Origin: Tritrichomonas musculus
Taxonomy: Eukaryota; Parabasalia; Tritrichomonadida; Tritrichomonadidae
Length of the DNA: 64,000 nt
Direction of reading: 5' to 3'
NCBI GenBank assembly: GCA_039105265.1
Contig: JAPFFF010000029.1
Coordinates: 1,674,001 to 1,738,000, forward strand
In this document: positions 19,106 to 28,968 of the stretch, one piece after another
Position numbering within the stretch: the stretch's first letter is position 1
How the letters are laid out: each line of letters opens with the position of its first letter
Made by a program: the position numbers and the translations under genes
Notes under the pieces: model-generated
Told to the model about the DNA's origin: nothing
Databases searched by the model: none
What the model saw: only the letters and a program-made list of their open reading frames with translations

Positions 19106-19419
19106 AGACCTTTTTATAAAAAGAAATTTTTTTGCGATAAAGTATACTTTTTGGCGATAATGTCCACTTTTTCATAAAAAAAGAACTTTTTCACTGAAAC
19201 AAATGAATCTTTAAATCTTAAAAATAAACTGATAAAACATAATTTATAATAGCCAAAATATATTGTATGCTTGTCTAGAATCATATAACATTGGTTTTAA
19301 ATAATAATTCTAATTGCTTTGCGTTTTTGTGAAAAAGTTCATTTTTAAGAAAAAGTGATCATTATCGCTAAAAAGTATTCTTTATCGCAAAAAAAATTTT
19401 ACTTTTTATAAAAAGGTCT
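19106..19419. mobile_element. 314-bp non-coding element with long imperfect terminal inverted repeats
   Basis: The left end begins AGACCTTTTTATAAAAAG, and the right end is the complement of the same sequence, ending at 19419. Similarity extends about 95 bp inward on both sides through TTTGCGATAAAG, ACTTTTT(G/A)GCGATAATG and GAACTTTTTCAC, with small gaps. The trinucleotide ATA flanks both ends (19103-19105 and 19420-19422), a possible 3-bp target duplication. There is no open frame. It sits 74 bp beyond the 3' end of the Hsp40 pseudogene. Confidence 0.65.
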
Positions 19420-19492
19420 ATAGATTTTCATTTTTTATAAAATACAAGTATGATTTCATTCAATTTGTTCAAAAATAAATGAATTGTGACCT

Positions 19493-20503
19493 TTAATCAG
19501 GAAGGAATCTTTTGGCTTGTGATTTTTGCTCGCTGCTTAAGTAACTTGGGAATTCGATATTGAATTTGAAGATCACATCACCTCGACCACCTCTCTTGTT
19601 CTTCATTTCAGCATTTCTAACTCTACTTTCTTCATTAGGCTTGACAACACCATTTACTTCGAGGTGTACATTGCTTCCATCAATGCCAGGCCTGTTGATT
19701 ACCAATCCAGAAAGAGCCTGCTTCAATGAAATGTTGGCATTGCAAATCAAGTCATCGCCTTTGCGTGTGTAGGCGTTGTGCTTTGCTTCTTTGATGATGA
19801 ATTGTACATCCTGTGGCTTGAATCCAGGCTTCTGATCACCTTCGCCATCGAATGTCACTTTTGTTCCGTCTTTCCACCACCTTTTCAACTCGAGATGAAG
19901 AATTTTTTCATCTTCACGACCGTTTTTATTTCGCCTGACTTTCAATTTACGCGTGACGCAACCATTCAACTGCTCAAGCGAGCAAGGAACTTCAACAACA
20001 AGTCGCGGAATCAAATCCGCCATTTCGTGGATGTCCTCCAGGCCTCCTTCCTCGTCCTCTGAAGCGTCCGTTGCCGCCCATTCCGAATAACGAGTCGTCT
20101 CCGCCTTCAAAGTTGTTTCCACCGAATGAGAAACCGCCGCGCATCCCGCCAAATATGTTCCTGAACAATTCTTCGGCCTGCTCGTTTGTGAATTGGTAGC
20201 TCTAGCCGGGAAGCCTCCGTTGAATGAGGCTCCTCCTCCAGTCGGTCCTTGGCTGAAATTGTTTGGATTTCCTCCAACTTTCAAGCCTTCGTCGCCATAT
20301 TGGTCATAAATCTCGCGCTTTTTCGGATCGTTTAAAACATCGTATGCTTCTGAAATTTCTTGGAACTTGGCTTGTGCAACTTCATGATTATTCGGATTCT
20401 TATCTGGATGCTATTTCATTGCAAGCTTTCGGTATGCTTTCTTTAAGGCCGCTACATCAGCATCACGTGGAACTCCAATGATTTTATAAAAATCTTTTCC
20501 AAT
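19493..20503 (-). pseudogene. Decayed type II Hsp40 (DnaJ-B) gene
   Basis: The protein once began GKDFYKIIGVPRDADVAALK, a J domain. The expected initiator codon is ATT (complement of 20501-20503), and the codon before the HPD motif is TAG (20411-20413) where a Trp or Tyr codon would be expected (KLAMK-stop-HPDKNP). The Gly/Phe-rich linker ([14 protein letters not shown], then [15 protein letters not shown]) is readable only in a shifted frame, with a compensating shift near 20015. The C-terminal substrate-binding domains then follow in frame ([49 protein letters not shown]) to the stop at 19493. The open frame of 263 codons seen today therefore has a false N-terminus. Lesions: lost start, one nonsense codon, two frameshifts. 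Type II Hsp40s deliver clients to Hsp70; a working copy should exist elsewhere. Confidence 0.85.
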
Positions 20504-21585
20504 TGTTAAAAATAAAAATAAATATGATGATGATGCAATTTTAAAATTCAAAGAAAAATTTATTGCCAAATTGTTTTCTCTCAATAATTGTGAGGAAATT
20601 GGCTTGAAAAACTATTCATTGAAATTTTAATTGAAAAATATCTTAATAAATAATAAGAAAATAAAAATAAAAATCTAGAAATAAGTTTAATTTCTAGTAA
20701 TAATATGTTTTAATTCTAAATTTATATCAAAAAAAAATATTAAAACAAATGTTTTGATTAATAATTATCCTGAATTTGATGACACTAATAAAACAAATGT
20801 TTAAAATTATCATTGATGATTTTATTTCCGCTCAATAAATACATTAAAATTGTCCAACACTAGTATTTTGAAAAAATGTAATTTATATGAAAAAGCAAAG
20901 ATGTCAAATCGATATAAATCATTTAATTTTATTTATTATTTCAGTATACATCAGTTGCACTTTTGATTTCATTTTGTTTCTTTTTGAGCCATCCTGACGC
21001 ATGAGATTTATCTCTTTAAAGAGAGAATTTGCAATAGCCTTCAAACTAAGAAATGCTTCTTTCAATTCCAAAACTAGACAAGTTCAGAGAATCATTTTGC
21101 TTTTCAAATGCCAAATATGAATTTTATTTAATTTATAGCATATGTTATTAAAAAAAAAAAAAAAAAAAAAAAGATTAAAAAGATTAAAAAACAGACTAAA
21201 GAGTATTATGAGAGTTGAAATAAGAGATTTGATTGTTAATTGTCTTGAAGACAATCATATTTTGCCAAAAAGTAATTATTTTGATTAAATTCTTTTTGAA
21301 TCAATTAAATGCCACCACAACGATGTTTCAAGCTATTTCATTTTGTGATTATTGCTTCTCTTTTTTGTTTTAAAAGCAACCTTTTTTAAATTATGATAAA
21401 TATTATTTTCAATCATTTATGGAATTTAACTCGAACATATAATTGGACGATGATGTAATAAAAGAGCAGTTCATTTTATTTTGATGACAATTTATTTGAA
21501 TAATAGTAAAAATCATATTTTTCAATTCAAAAACAAAAAAAAAAAGATAAAATTAATGATAATAATATAATACAATATTAATAGG
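20504..21585. other. AT-rich intergenic region
   Basis: No gene is recognisable. An A-run of about 22 bases lies near 21150-21172. Confidence 0.5.
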
Positions 21586-21860
21586 TGTTCATCATTGAAA
21601 CAAATAACAATTCCTTCTTCTGTAACTTCAATTGGAGATTATGTTTTCAAAAAAATACTCATTAATTATAAAATATTTAAAAAAAATTCTTAAAATAGCA
21701 ATTACTTAATCAGTAACTTCAATTGGAAATAATGCTTTCAATGAATGCCCATCATTAAAACTAATATCAATTCTTTCCTTTTCAATCTCAATATTTAAAA
21801 AAAAAAAAAAAAAAAAAAAATTGTGATTATGCTTTCTCTGAATGTTCATCATTTGAAATA
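21586..21860 (+). pseudogene. Relic of BspA-like leucine-rich repeats
   Basis: Three scraps of the 23-residue LRR_5 repeat can be read: CSSLKQITIPSSVTSIGDYV (21586), then SVTSIGNNAFNECPSLKLIS after a TAA, and CDYAFSECSSFEI after a run of about 24 A. Stops, frame changes and inserted A-runs show it is dead. It resembles the intact gene at 46301-48481. Confidence 0.6.
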
Positions 21861-21919
21861 AAAAAAAATAATAAAAAGAAAAAAATCTGAAAAAAACAAT
21901 CAGTAGATAAAAAAAATGA

Positions 21920-22028
21920 TTTCGTAATATTCATATTTGTCTGCTGCCATTTTATAATATTTAACTGCTTCTTTCTTATCAACTGGAATTCCATTGCCAT
22001 TTTGTAATATTTAATTGCTTCAATCTCA
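21920..22028 (-). pseudogene. Relic of Sel1-like repeats
   Basis: On the complement one can read EAIKYYKMA, a frame change, then GIPVDKKEAVKYYKMAADK, which fits the Sel1 repeat core. A run of about 20 A adjoins it at 22029-22049. It is too short and shifted to be functional. Confidence 0.5.
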
Positions 22029-22120
22029 ATAAAAAAAAAAAAAAAAAAACTTGCTGTAACTCAAAAATTTTGTTATTAAAAACAATGTTTGTTCTGATAC
22101 TTCCAGAAATTTTTATCAGA

Positions 22121-22214
22121 AGTTGACAAATCGTTGTGTAGCTTAGTCCGAAGTTTCGTATGCGCTACAAAGTACTAAAAAAAGTCGACAAATTGTTGTG
22201 TAGCTTAATCTGAA
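22121..22214 (+). repeat. Pair of 32-bp direct repeats
   Basis: AGTTGACAAATCGTTGTG... at 22121-22152 recurs at 22183-22214, offset 62 bp, with four differences, all transitions. The pair has more G+C than the sequence around it. No function is evident. Confidence 0.6.
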
Positions 22215-22547
22215 TAATAATATTTGAATGTAAGAGTGGTGTAACTGAAAGTGTTCTTCTGGTTCTTAATATATTTAGATTGGAACTGTGTGCTCTATAC
22301 TTTATTTGTTTGTATTCAGATAAATTTTGAAAATATAATTGGTTTGAGCGTTGACTTTACACTAAATTTTAGTTGTTGGCTTATAAACAAAAAAAAAGAT
22401 AACTCGATATATAATATAATAGTATAATCAGTCTTATATTGGCTGAATTAATTAAACTTGTTTTTAGCAAAAAGCCCAAAAAATTTATTAGTTAGATGTT
22501 GATTGTATTGGAGTTAAAGTGATAACAAATTGTGTAATATAAACCTT

Positions 22548-22743
22548 GTTCAAAAAACATTACCTCCCTCTCAATTTAAAATAATCATATCTTTATATTT
22601 TAAATATGAATTAATTTTTTATAATTTAATAAATATTGTGATAATTATCTAAAATATTATTAATGAAGAATGGTGCAATTAAATTGTTTGATAAAAAAGA
22701 TAAAATGATTTAAAATATGCAATGGAGGTAAAGTTTTTTGAAC
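22548..22743. mobile_element. 196-bp miniature inverted-repeat element
   Basis: The left end GTTCAAAAAACATTACCTCC is mirrored at the right end (complement GTTCAAAAAACTTTACCTCC, ending at 22743). Weaker similarity continues for another 25 bp. There is no open frame. No clear target duplication is visible. The CAAAAA...ACCTCC type of terminus is common in mariner-like elements, so a mariner-derived element is possible. Confidence 0.6.
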
Positions 22744-23514
22744 TCAGTTTAATTGATTTGAGAAAGATGGTTAGATTAATTCAAGTTTTTTAATTTTCAC
22801 TTTTCATTCAATTTAAAAGGTTAATATCTTATTAAATAAACATTTATACATTTTATTTAAGATTTATTAGATATATATTTTAATATATAAATTAAATTTA
22901 TAATAAAATTAATTTAATAATATTTTTTAATTGAGATATATCGAAAAATAATCCTATAGGAAGTGACAATTTCCGAATTGAGCTTTTTCCTTAAAAATTT
23001 ATTAAAATAGATTTATCTATTTAAACAAATATTTTTCTTTATTTATATATAAGAAATAACATTATTTACATTCTTTATTTTATTTTTATTTTAATTTAAG
23101 AATAAATATATTTCACATAGAAAGATATAAAATATATAAAATGTCTATCGTAGTAAAAGTTGTTTTTTTATTTACAACTTTTTATTTTATTTTTATAATA
23201 TATAGTTACATAGTTTATATTCATAAATAATCATTAAATAAACATTTTAAGCTATAAATTGAATTATTTTACATATTTATATAATAAATATATATTAATA
23301 AATTTAAATAATTATCTTATAATGATATATTTTAATTTTAAAAATTTTGTTTACAAATTTTTATTTAATTCAATCCAAATAATTTTTCATCCGCTAAGGT
23401 AAAAATTTAATTTTTTTAATATCCATATTAGTTTATTTCAACATTTGCCCTAAACCAAATATATATATATACATAAAATCAAATTATATATATATAAAAA
23501 TTTTAATCATAAAA
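22744..23514. other. AT-rich upstream region of the phosphatase gene
   Basis: About 770 bases of over 85% A+T with TATATA runs. There is no gene. Confidence 0.5.
23507..23511 (+). promoter_or_regulatory. Candidate initiator (TCATA) of the phosphatase gene
   Basis: TCATA fits the trichomonad initiator TCA-Y-W and lies four bases before the ATG at 23515. Short leaders of this kind are usual in these organisms. It is a short motif in AT-rich DNA, so chance occurrence is possible. Confidence 0.35.
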
Positions 23515-25302
23515 ATGAAACGCTCGATTGACATCGCTACCTCATCTTTTATTTTAACCAATTACATGCACCTTCTTGATGGAAATGATGAATCAGCTGA
23601 AAAAATTGGTTCTGATGAACTAAAGATTCCATCTTTTAACGAAGATATTTTAATCAATCTTTGTAACTCAGCAATAAACATTTTAAAACAAAAAAATCAG
23701 ACATTAATAAATTTATCTTTACCATCAATTGTTATAGGCGATTTACACGGAAATTTACATGATTTAATTCGCTTTATTAATTCTATCAAAGACGTTTTTT
23801 CAAATAATATTCTTTTTCTTGGTGATTATGTGGATCGAGGCCAATATCAACTAGAAACTATTACTCTTCTCTTAGCTTTACGAATTGAATATCAAGATAA
23901 TTTTTTTTTAATACGCGGCAATCACGAGTTTACTACTGTTAATTCGCAAGGAGGTTTTAAAGATGAAGTTATTCAAGCTGGATACAGTGAATCTCTTTTT
24001 GACAAGTTTAACGAAGTATTTTCATATCTTCCCATTGCAGCTTTAATTAATAATAATATTTTTTGTGTTCATGGTGGTTTGTCTCCACTTTTTAAGAATA
24101 TTAAACAAATAGAAACAGATTTTAAACTACCAATCAGAAATATTTACAAAAGCACAAAGAAAAAGGCAAAGCGCAGACTTTCAGATTCTCGAGGTTTTGA
24201 TACACCAACCCGTCGCTCATCACCGCTTGGCATTCAGTCGAGGATGCACAGATTCTCTGGAGATTTATCTGATCTCCAAATCGCTGCTGCAAATGTGGCA
24301 ATGATGAGACAATCAAGCAAGAAAATGTCTGCTGAAACGAAATCGAAATCTCATATTTACTCAAAACTCCCTTCTTTGAATTCACATTCATCCTTGCTTA
24401 ATTGTATCCCAAACGGTCAAATAACCAAGCCAAAAGCTTCACTTTCAACTCCAAGTTCACCTTTTAGTTCGAATTCTCAATTCAATTCAAACTCCGCCCA
24501 CAATCAGAATATACAATCGAGCTCTAATTTGCAAATGAATGCACTTACAAACAATGTACCAGTTCCTCCTTTAAAACCATCACCAAATTCACCTAATTTA
24601 CCAACTCATAACAAACTTATGCCCAAAATTCCGATTCCTCCATTTCATTCACAATTAAACCGCATAAATTCACCTTTTGTTTCACCTTCAAGGCCAAAAA
24701 GTATATCATCACGAGTTGAAGACCTCAATCCAGCCAAAGCCGTCTTTAATTATGACGAAGAAGGCGAAGAAGAAGACGAAATAGAGGATGATTCGAACAA
24801 CATCGCGATGCTGACAGATTTAATGTGGTCGGACCCTTCAAATCTGACAGAATTCTTCCTCCCGTCAAACCGAGGGTCGGGCTGGTACTTCGGCATCATT
24901 GCGACGAACACGTTTATGCAAGAGAACCAGATGAAGATGATCGTCAGAGGCCACGAATCGATCAAGAAAGGCGTCCAAGCAATGCATGAGAACAGAGTTG
25001 TAACCGTTTATTCGTCTTCGTCGGCAAGCCAGGACGGACTGGCGGGCTGTGTGATTTTCAGCACAAACGAGAACGTCGACGTTTACAAGCTGCAGCCGAT
25101 AAACATCATAAAGAGAAGCGAGGCGAAGTTTTTCACGCCAACTATGAAGCACCACAAAACAATAAGGTCATTGACTGAGAATCCATCAACTATGAAGCTA
25201 TCAAAGAGTAAGATGTGTAGTGCCAGGCAATCGAGTAAGTGTGTGATAAAAGATTCTTTTCCACAGACACTCGATTCATCAATGACTGGTGAAAAACAGT
25301 GA
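23515..25302 (+). CDS. Serine/threonine phosphatase of the PPP family with a long internal insert
   Basis: All PPP metal-site motifs are present in order: GDLHG (75-79), GDYVDRG (103-109), GNHE (135-138), HGG (186-188), WSDP (from about 438) and RGHE (about 478). An active two-metal phosphatase is therefore expected. In PP1 the HGG and WSDP motifs lie about 80 residues apart; here they are about 250 apart. The extra 170 residues are a Ser/Pro/Asn-rich, Lys/Arg-starting linker (YKSTKKKAKRRLSDSRGFDT ... SPNSPNLPTHNK) with an acidic end (EEGEEEDEIEDD). Low-complexity inserts like this are probably disordered and may carry docking or phosphorylation sites. The 3' third (about 24830-25150) is much richer in G+C than the 5' part, with a sharp change near the acidic stretch. 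Start 23515 follows a TCATA motif. Target unknown. Confidence 0.85.
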   Translation: MKRSIDIATSSFILTNYMHLLDGNDESAEKIGSDELKIPSFNEDILINLCNSAINILKQKNQTLINLSLPSIVIGDLHGNLHDLIRFINSIKDVFSNNILFLGDYVDRGQYQLETITLLLALRIEYQDNFFLIRGNHEFTTVNSQGGFKDEVIQAGYSESLFDKFNEVFSYLPIAALINNNIFCVHGGLSPLFKNIKQIETDFKLPIRNIYKSTKKKAKRRLSDSRGFDTPTRRSSPLGIQSRMHRFSGDLSDLQIAAANVAMMRQSSKKMSAETKSKSHIYSKLPSLNSHSSLLNCIPNGQITKPKASLSTPSSPFSSNSQFNSNSAHNQNIQSSSNLQMNALTNNVPVPPLKPSPNSPNLPTHNKLMPKIPIPPFHSQLNRINSPFVSPSRPKSISSRVEDLNPAKAVFNYDEEGEEEDEIEDDSNNIAMLTDLMWSDPSNLTEFFLPSNRGSGWYFGIIATNTFMQENQMKMIVRGHESIKKGVQAMHENRVVTVYSSSSASQDGLAGCVIFSTNENVDVYKLQPINIIKRSEAKFFTPTMKHHKTIRSLTENPSTMKLSKSKMCSARQSSKCVIKDSFPQTLDSSMTGEKQ

Positions 25303-25540
25303 AATTCCATGAATAAAAATGTTTGATAAGTATTAAAATTTATTTATTTTTTTTCTTTGTTTGCACTTCTCTAATGATTGAATATTTTAAAAAATTAAAA
25401 AAAATTGAATATTAATCTGGTCAGTAGCATTGAAAAAAAAAAAAAGATTAAATTAGTGTGTAAAATATAAGTTTATACAATTATATAAAATTAACAAATA
25501 ATATTTCACCAATTCTTTTTAGAATGGCTCATTATATAAT

Positions 25541-27838
25541 TTAGAGTCGAACTGAATCTTCAATGTCTGATTCTATATCAAAATTGTAGCTTTGTTTCTT
25601 CTTGCGAACGACACAAACGACAATGATAATAATTAGAGCAACTGCTGCGATACATCCGATAACAATACCTGCGATTTGGCCTCCGCTTAGCTTTTTACCA
25701 CCATCATTGTGAATCGATAATTCTTGCATAGCTTCTTCAAGTAACATGGCTGGGGCAGCTGTTGTAGTTTCATCGACATCATTTCCATTGTTGTCATTAT
25801 CATTTCCATCGGAGAGAACGCTGCATGTTTTCTTATTGAATCCTGTTCCATCCATTGAAAGCAAATCTCTCCATTGTCCGCAGTTGAATCTGCCTCGAAT
25901 AATGTTAAATCTTTGATTCTTTGGTGGTTTTCCATTTTGATTTCTATTTAAGACAAACCTTTTTGGAGGTTCGGTAAGATTTCCATAAAGAATTGGTTTG
26001 TTATGCAAAATGGAATCTGATTTCATGTTGAATAAAACTTCGGCGTCTTTAAGTCTGACATCATTGCTTAAAAATAAAGTTGCTGATTGTGAAACAGAGA
26101 ATTTTTCTGATATGCTAATATTCTTTAATACTGCAGATGTGTATGGTTGTACATCAAGTTCGCTAATAATGACATGAATTGGATCACCTTTTTCATTTGT
26201 TGCTTGTATGGAAAGGTTCTTGTCTGAATTATGAAGGTTAAGAGAACTAAATGTGATTGAATTTACATCTCCATCTACATGAATGTTTAATGGTGCATTA
26301 ATTTGTGAGGTAGAAATTATTGTGACATTTTTAAGTTCTTTATTATTAGGTTCGATCGTTAAAGATCCGCCTCCTTTAATGGAAAGATTAACATTTTTGG
26401 ATGTATCCAAAACAACAGTAACTGGAGCATTATTATCATCGTCCTCTGGTAAAATCAAGTTTAAGTTTCCTTCTTCAACTGTAATTTTTGTTCCTGCTAC
26501 TGGGGCAATAAATTGATTTTCACTCATGTTCAAATTCAAAGTGAAATTGGTAACTTCTTTAGGAAGTTTAACAACCTGATCATATTCACCAGTAGCATTC
26601 CAATTTTCAGAATTATTAAATGCATTTTGAATGTCTTTGGCAATTGTTTCATTACTACTATTTGTAAGATCAATTTCTTGATTATCTTTAAATGGATTAT
26701 CAATATCAATTGGAGGAGGTGATTCTGTAGGAAGTATTGTCTCATTGATAGTTTCATTTGAAGAAAGTTCATCTGATGGTAAAAGTTCTTCTGAAAAAGG
26801 AATCGAATTTATTGATGATTCAACTAATGATTGGGTATCAATGTTTGTTGATGATTCATCTGTTGATGAATTATTTATTGAAGATGATTCGTCAATTGAA
26901 GGAGAATCGTGGGTAGATGATTCACTTATTGAATTATAATCATCAATTATTGAGGATGAGTCATTTGGTAGTAAAGGATTGTCGCTACTTAGTAAAGATT
27001 CATCGTTAATTGTCGATGATGAATCGTCTGGTACTGAATCATTGATTGACGATGATAATTCATCTGAAAGTGATTTATCAATGTTTGCTGATGAATACTC
27101 ATCTGATGAAGGAACAATGTCGTTTATTGAAGATGAATCAACTGGTGGAAGAACTGGAACATTGCTATCTGACGACGACTCATCCGATGAAGGAACAGAA
27201 TCGTCTATTGAGGATGAATCAACTGGTGGAAGAACTGGAACATTGCTATCTGACGACGACTCATCCGATGAAGGAACAGAATCGTCTATTGAGGATGAAT
27301 CAACTGGTGGAAGAACTGGAACATTGCTATCTGACGACGACTCATCCGATGAAGGAACAGAATCGTCTATTGAGGATGAATCAACTGGTGAAAGAACTGG
27401 AACATTGTTATCTGACGACGACTCATCTGATGGAGGAACAGAATCGTCTATTGAGGATGAGCCATCAATTGATTCTTCAGCATTATCTGTCAAAGATGCA
27501 CCAATGTTTGCTGATAATGATTCATCTAATGAAGAAGCATCATTAATTACTGATGATGAATCATTTGGTAATGGATTGTTATTTACTTCGGATGAATCTT
27601 CATTATTGTCGACCGAATTTGTTTCATCAGATGATAGAATTGCATCATTTATCGAAGAAGACTCATTAGGAATAGGTTCATTGTTTACTGATGAGGATTC
27701 AATTTCATTTGATGAAGAATCAGCAATTGAGGAAATATCATTTGCAAGTAAAGAAGATTCTTCTGATGAATTTTCGTCTATATCAACTTTTTTATTTGTA
27801 GAAATGCTCAATATTAAAAAGAAGAAAAGATGAAACAT
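25541..27838 (-). CDS. Ser/Asp-rich type I membrane surface protein with 26-residue repeats
   Basis: The 765-residue protein starts with a hydrophobic signal peptide (MFHLFFFLILSIS) and has one C-terminal membrane helix (about 724-744, GIVIGCIAAVALIIIIVVCV). A 21-residue tail follows (RKKKQSYNFDIESD...), with a YNFDI element that could act as a Tyr-based sorting signal. Residues about 20-370 are acidic and Ser-rich. They contain four near-identical 26-residue units (VLPPVDSSSIDDSVPSSDES) at about 130-235. Residues about 390-640 look like beta-rich extracellular domains with a few Cys residues near 655-680. This is the usual design of trichomonad surface proteins; a role in adhesion or shielding is inference. 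Repeat copy number is likely to vary between strains. The gene converges with the phosphatase gene (stops 238 bases apart). Confidence 0.8.
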   Translation of the reverse strand: MFHLFFFLILSISTNKKVDIDENSSEESSLLANDISSIADSSSNEIESSSVNNEPIPNESSSINDAILSSDETNSVDNNEDSSEVNNNPLPNDSSSVINDASSLDESLSANIGASLTDNAEESIDGSSSIDDSVPPSDESSSDNNVPVLSPVDSSSIDDSVPSSDESSSDSNVPVLPPVDSSSIDDSVPSSDESSSDSNVPVLPPVDSSSIDDSVPSSDESSSDSNVPVLPPVDSSSINDIVPSSDEYSSANIDKSLSDELSSSINDSVPDDSSSTINDESLLSSDNPLLPNDSSSIIDDYNSISESSTHDSPSIDESSSINNSSTDESSTNIDTQSLVESSINSIPFSEELLPSDELSSNETINETILPTESPPPIDIDNPFKDNQEIDLTNSSNETIAKDIQNAFNNSENWNATGEYDQVVKLPKEVTNFTLNLNMSENQFIAPVAGTKITVEEGNLNLILPEDDDNNAPVTVVLDTSKNVNLSIKGGGSLTIEPNNKELKNVTIISTSQINAPLNIHVDGDVNSITFSSLNLHNSDKNLSIQATNEKGDPIHVIISELDVQPYTSAVLKNISISEKFSVSQSATLFLSNDVRLKDAEVLFNMKSDSILHNKPILYGNLTEPPKRFVLNRNQNGKPPKNQRFNIIRGRFNCGQWRDLLSMDGTGFNKKTCSVLSDGNDNDNNGNDVDETTTAAPAMLLEEAMQELSIHNDGGKKLSGGQIAGIVIGCIAAVALIIIIVVCVVRKKKQSYNFDIESDIEDSVRL
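27134..27460 (-). repeat. 78-bp coding tandem repeats of the surface protein gene
   Basis: Four copies of a 78-bp unit run from about 27134, 27212, 27290 and 27368. The first three are nearly identical at DNA level and the fourth differs at a few bases. The unit encodes 26 residues, so changes in copy number keep the frame. Confidence 0.85.
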
Positions 27839-28968
27839 TATATCTTCTTTCCTTTTTAAAATGTGAATTAAACGAATCCAGACAAACGGTCATATTCAAT
27901 ATTTCAAAGGAAAATTTTATCCAACCATTATATTATGAAAAACTTGTATATCTACACTTTAAAAAAATTAAAATATCTTTGAATATTTGGAAATAAATCT
28001 ATTATTTATAGTATTTATAATTATAAAAATAATTTATTTAGTTAAATTATTAATAATTTTAATTTATATTAATAAATATGCAAAAGTTTTGTTATGATTT
28101 TATTTTGTGATATAATATGTTTTGATATAAACTTTTTGTGAAAAAATTTTATTTCTTTGAAGTCAAAGTTTTCGATATCAAAAGCTCCAAAGCTGTCATA
28201 TTTTATTTTTTTTATTATTGTAATTTTAAAGAAATATTGTTCATTATATCAACGATGCTTTCCAGTAACCTATGTTAGCCATTTTAACCAATTTTACCGT
28301 ATATGTAATACTTGCTAAAACAATCGGTATTAGGCATTACAGGTAAATATTTGTACTTTTGTTAAATGATTTTTTCGATAATTATTGGGTAAGTTTTAAG
28401 AAAATTTTTTTTCTCTTTTAAATAATTCAATTTATAGAATACCATCCATTAAAAGTGAATGTCGGTTAAAAGTTGATACTGATAAGCATTGCTGGCATAT
28501 ATTAACAGGTAACCATATAATAAACAAAAAAAAGCTCTTTTTTTAAAATAATATTTTTATTTCTTTTGTTTTATTTGCTATTGTTGTATAAGTAATTTAA
28601 ATTATATTAAATTGGAATAAAAATAGTCAATTGCGCTTGCAAAATAAATTCTAAAATCTTTTTATTTAATTTATATTGTTATTTCCAAAATTCATAATTA
28701 GCTCATATTATAATTTTAATATTGTTTTATATTGATATGAATTTGTTTTTGTTATTTCCTTTAGGAATAAAACCAAAAATATCATCAAAGATTGATATCG
28801 GTCAATGAAATTTTCTTTTTTCTAATTTTGAATTGCGCTAAAATTTAAATATTCAAATTTAATTTTTTGAAGAAATTCAATAAATTATTTTTTGAAATCA
28901 TTCAATTTATTGAGTTTCATTTTTCAAAAATTAGTAAAAATGTTTTTTCATTTTATTTTTATACGCTT
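27839..28968. other. AT-rich intergenic region between divergent genes
   Basis: About 1.1 kb. A somewhat less AT-rich patch at 28255-28350 and 28440-28515 shows no reading frame or repeat I can name. Confidence 0.45.
28948..28955 (+). promoter_or_regulatory. Candidate initiator (TCATTTTA) deciding the start of the CH gene
   Basis: TCATTTTA fits the trichomonad initiator and lies 21 bases before the ATG at 28969. If transcription begins here, the longer frame that opens at TTG 28867 is not translated. The N-terminus then lines up with that of the giant paralogue (MN, a short polar stretch, then LQIKVF). Confidence 0.45.

Noticed and set aside
26979..27833. 284-codon plus-strand frame opposite the surface protein
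   Set aside because: It is the antisense of the Ser/Asp-rich repeats; the minus frame has a signal peptide, membrane helix and tail, the plus frame none.
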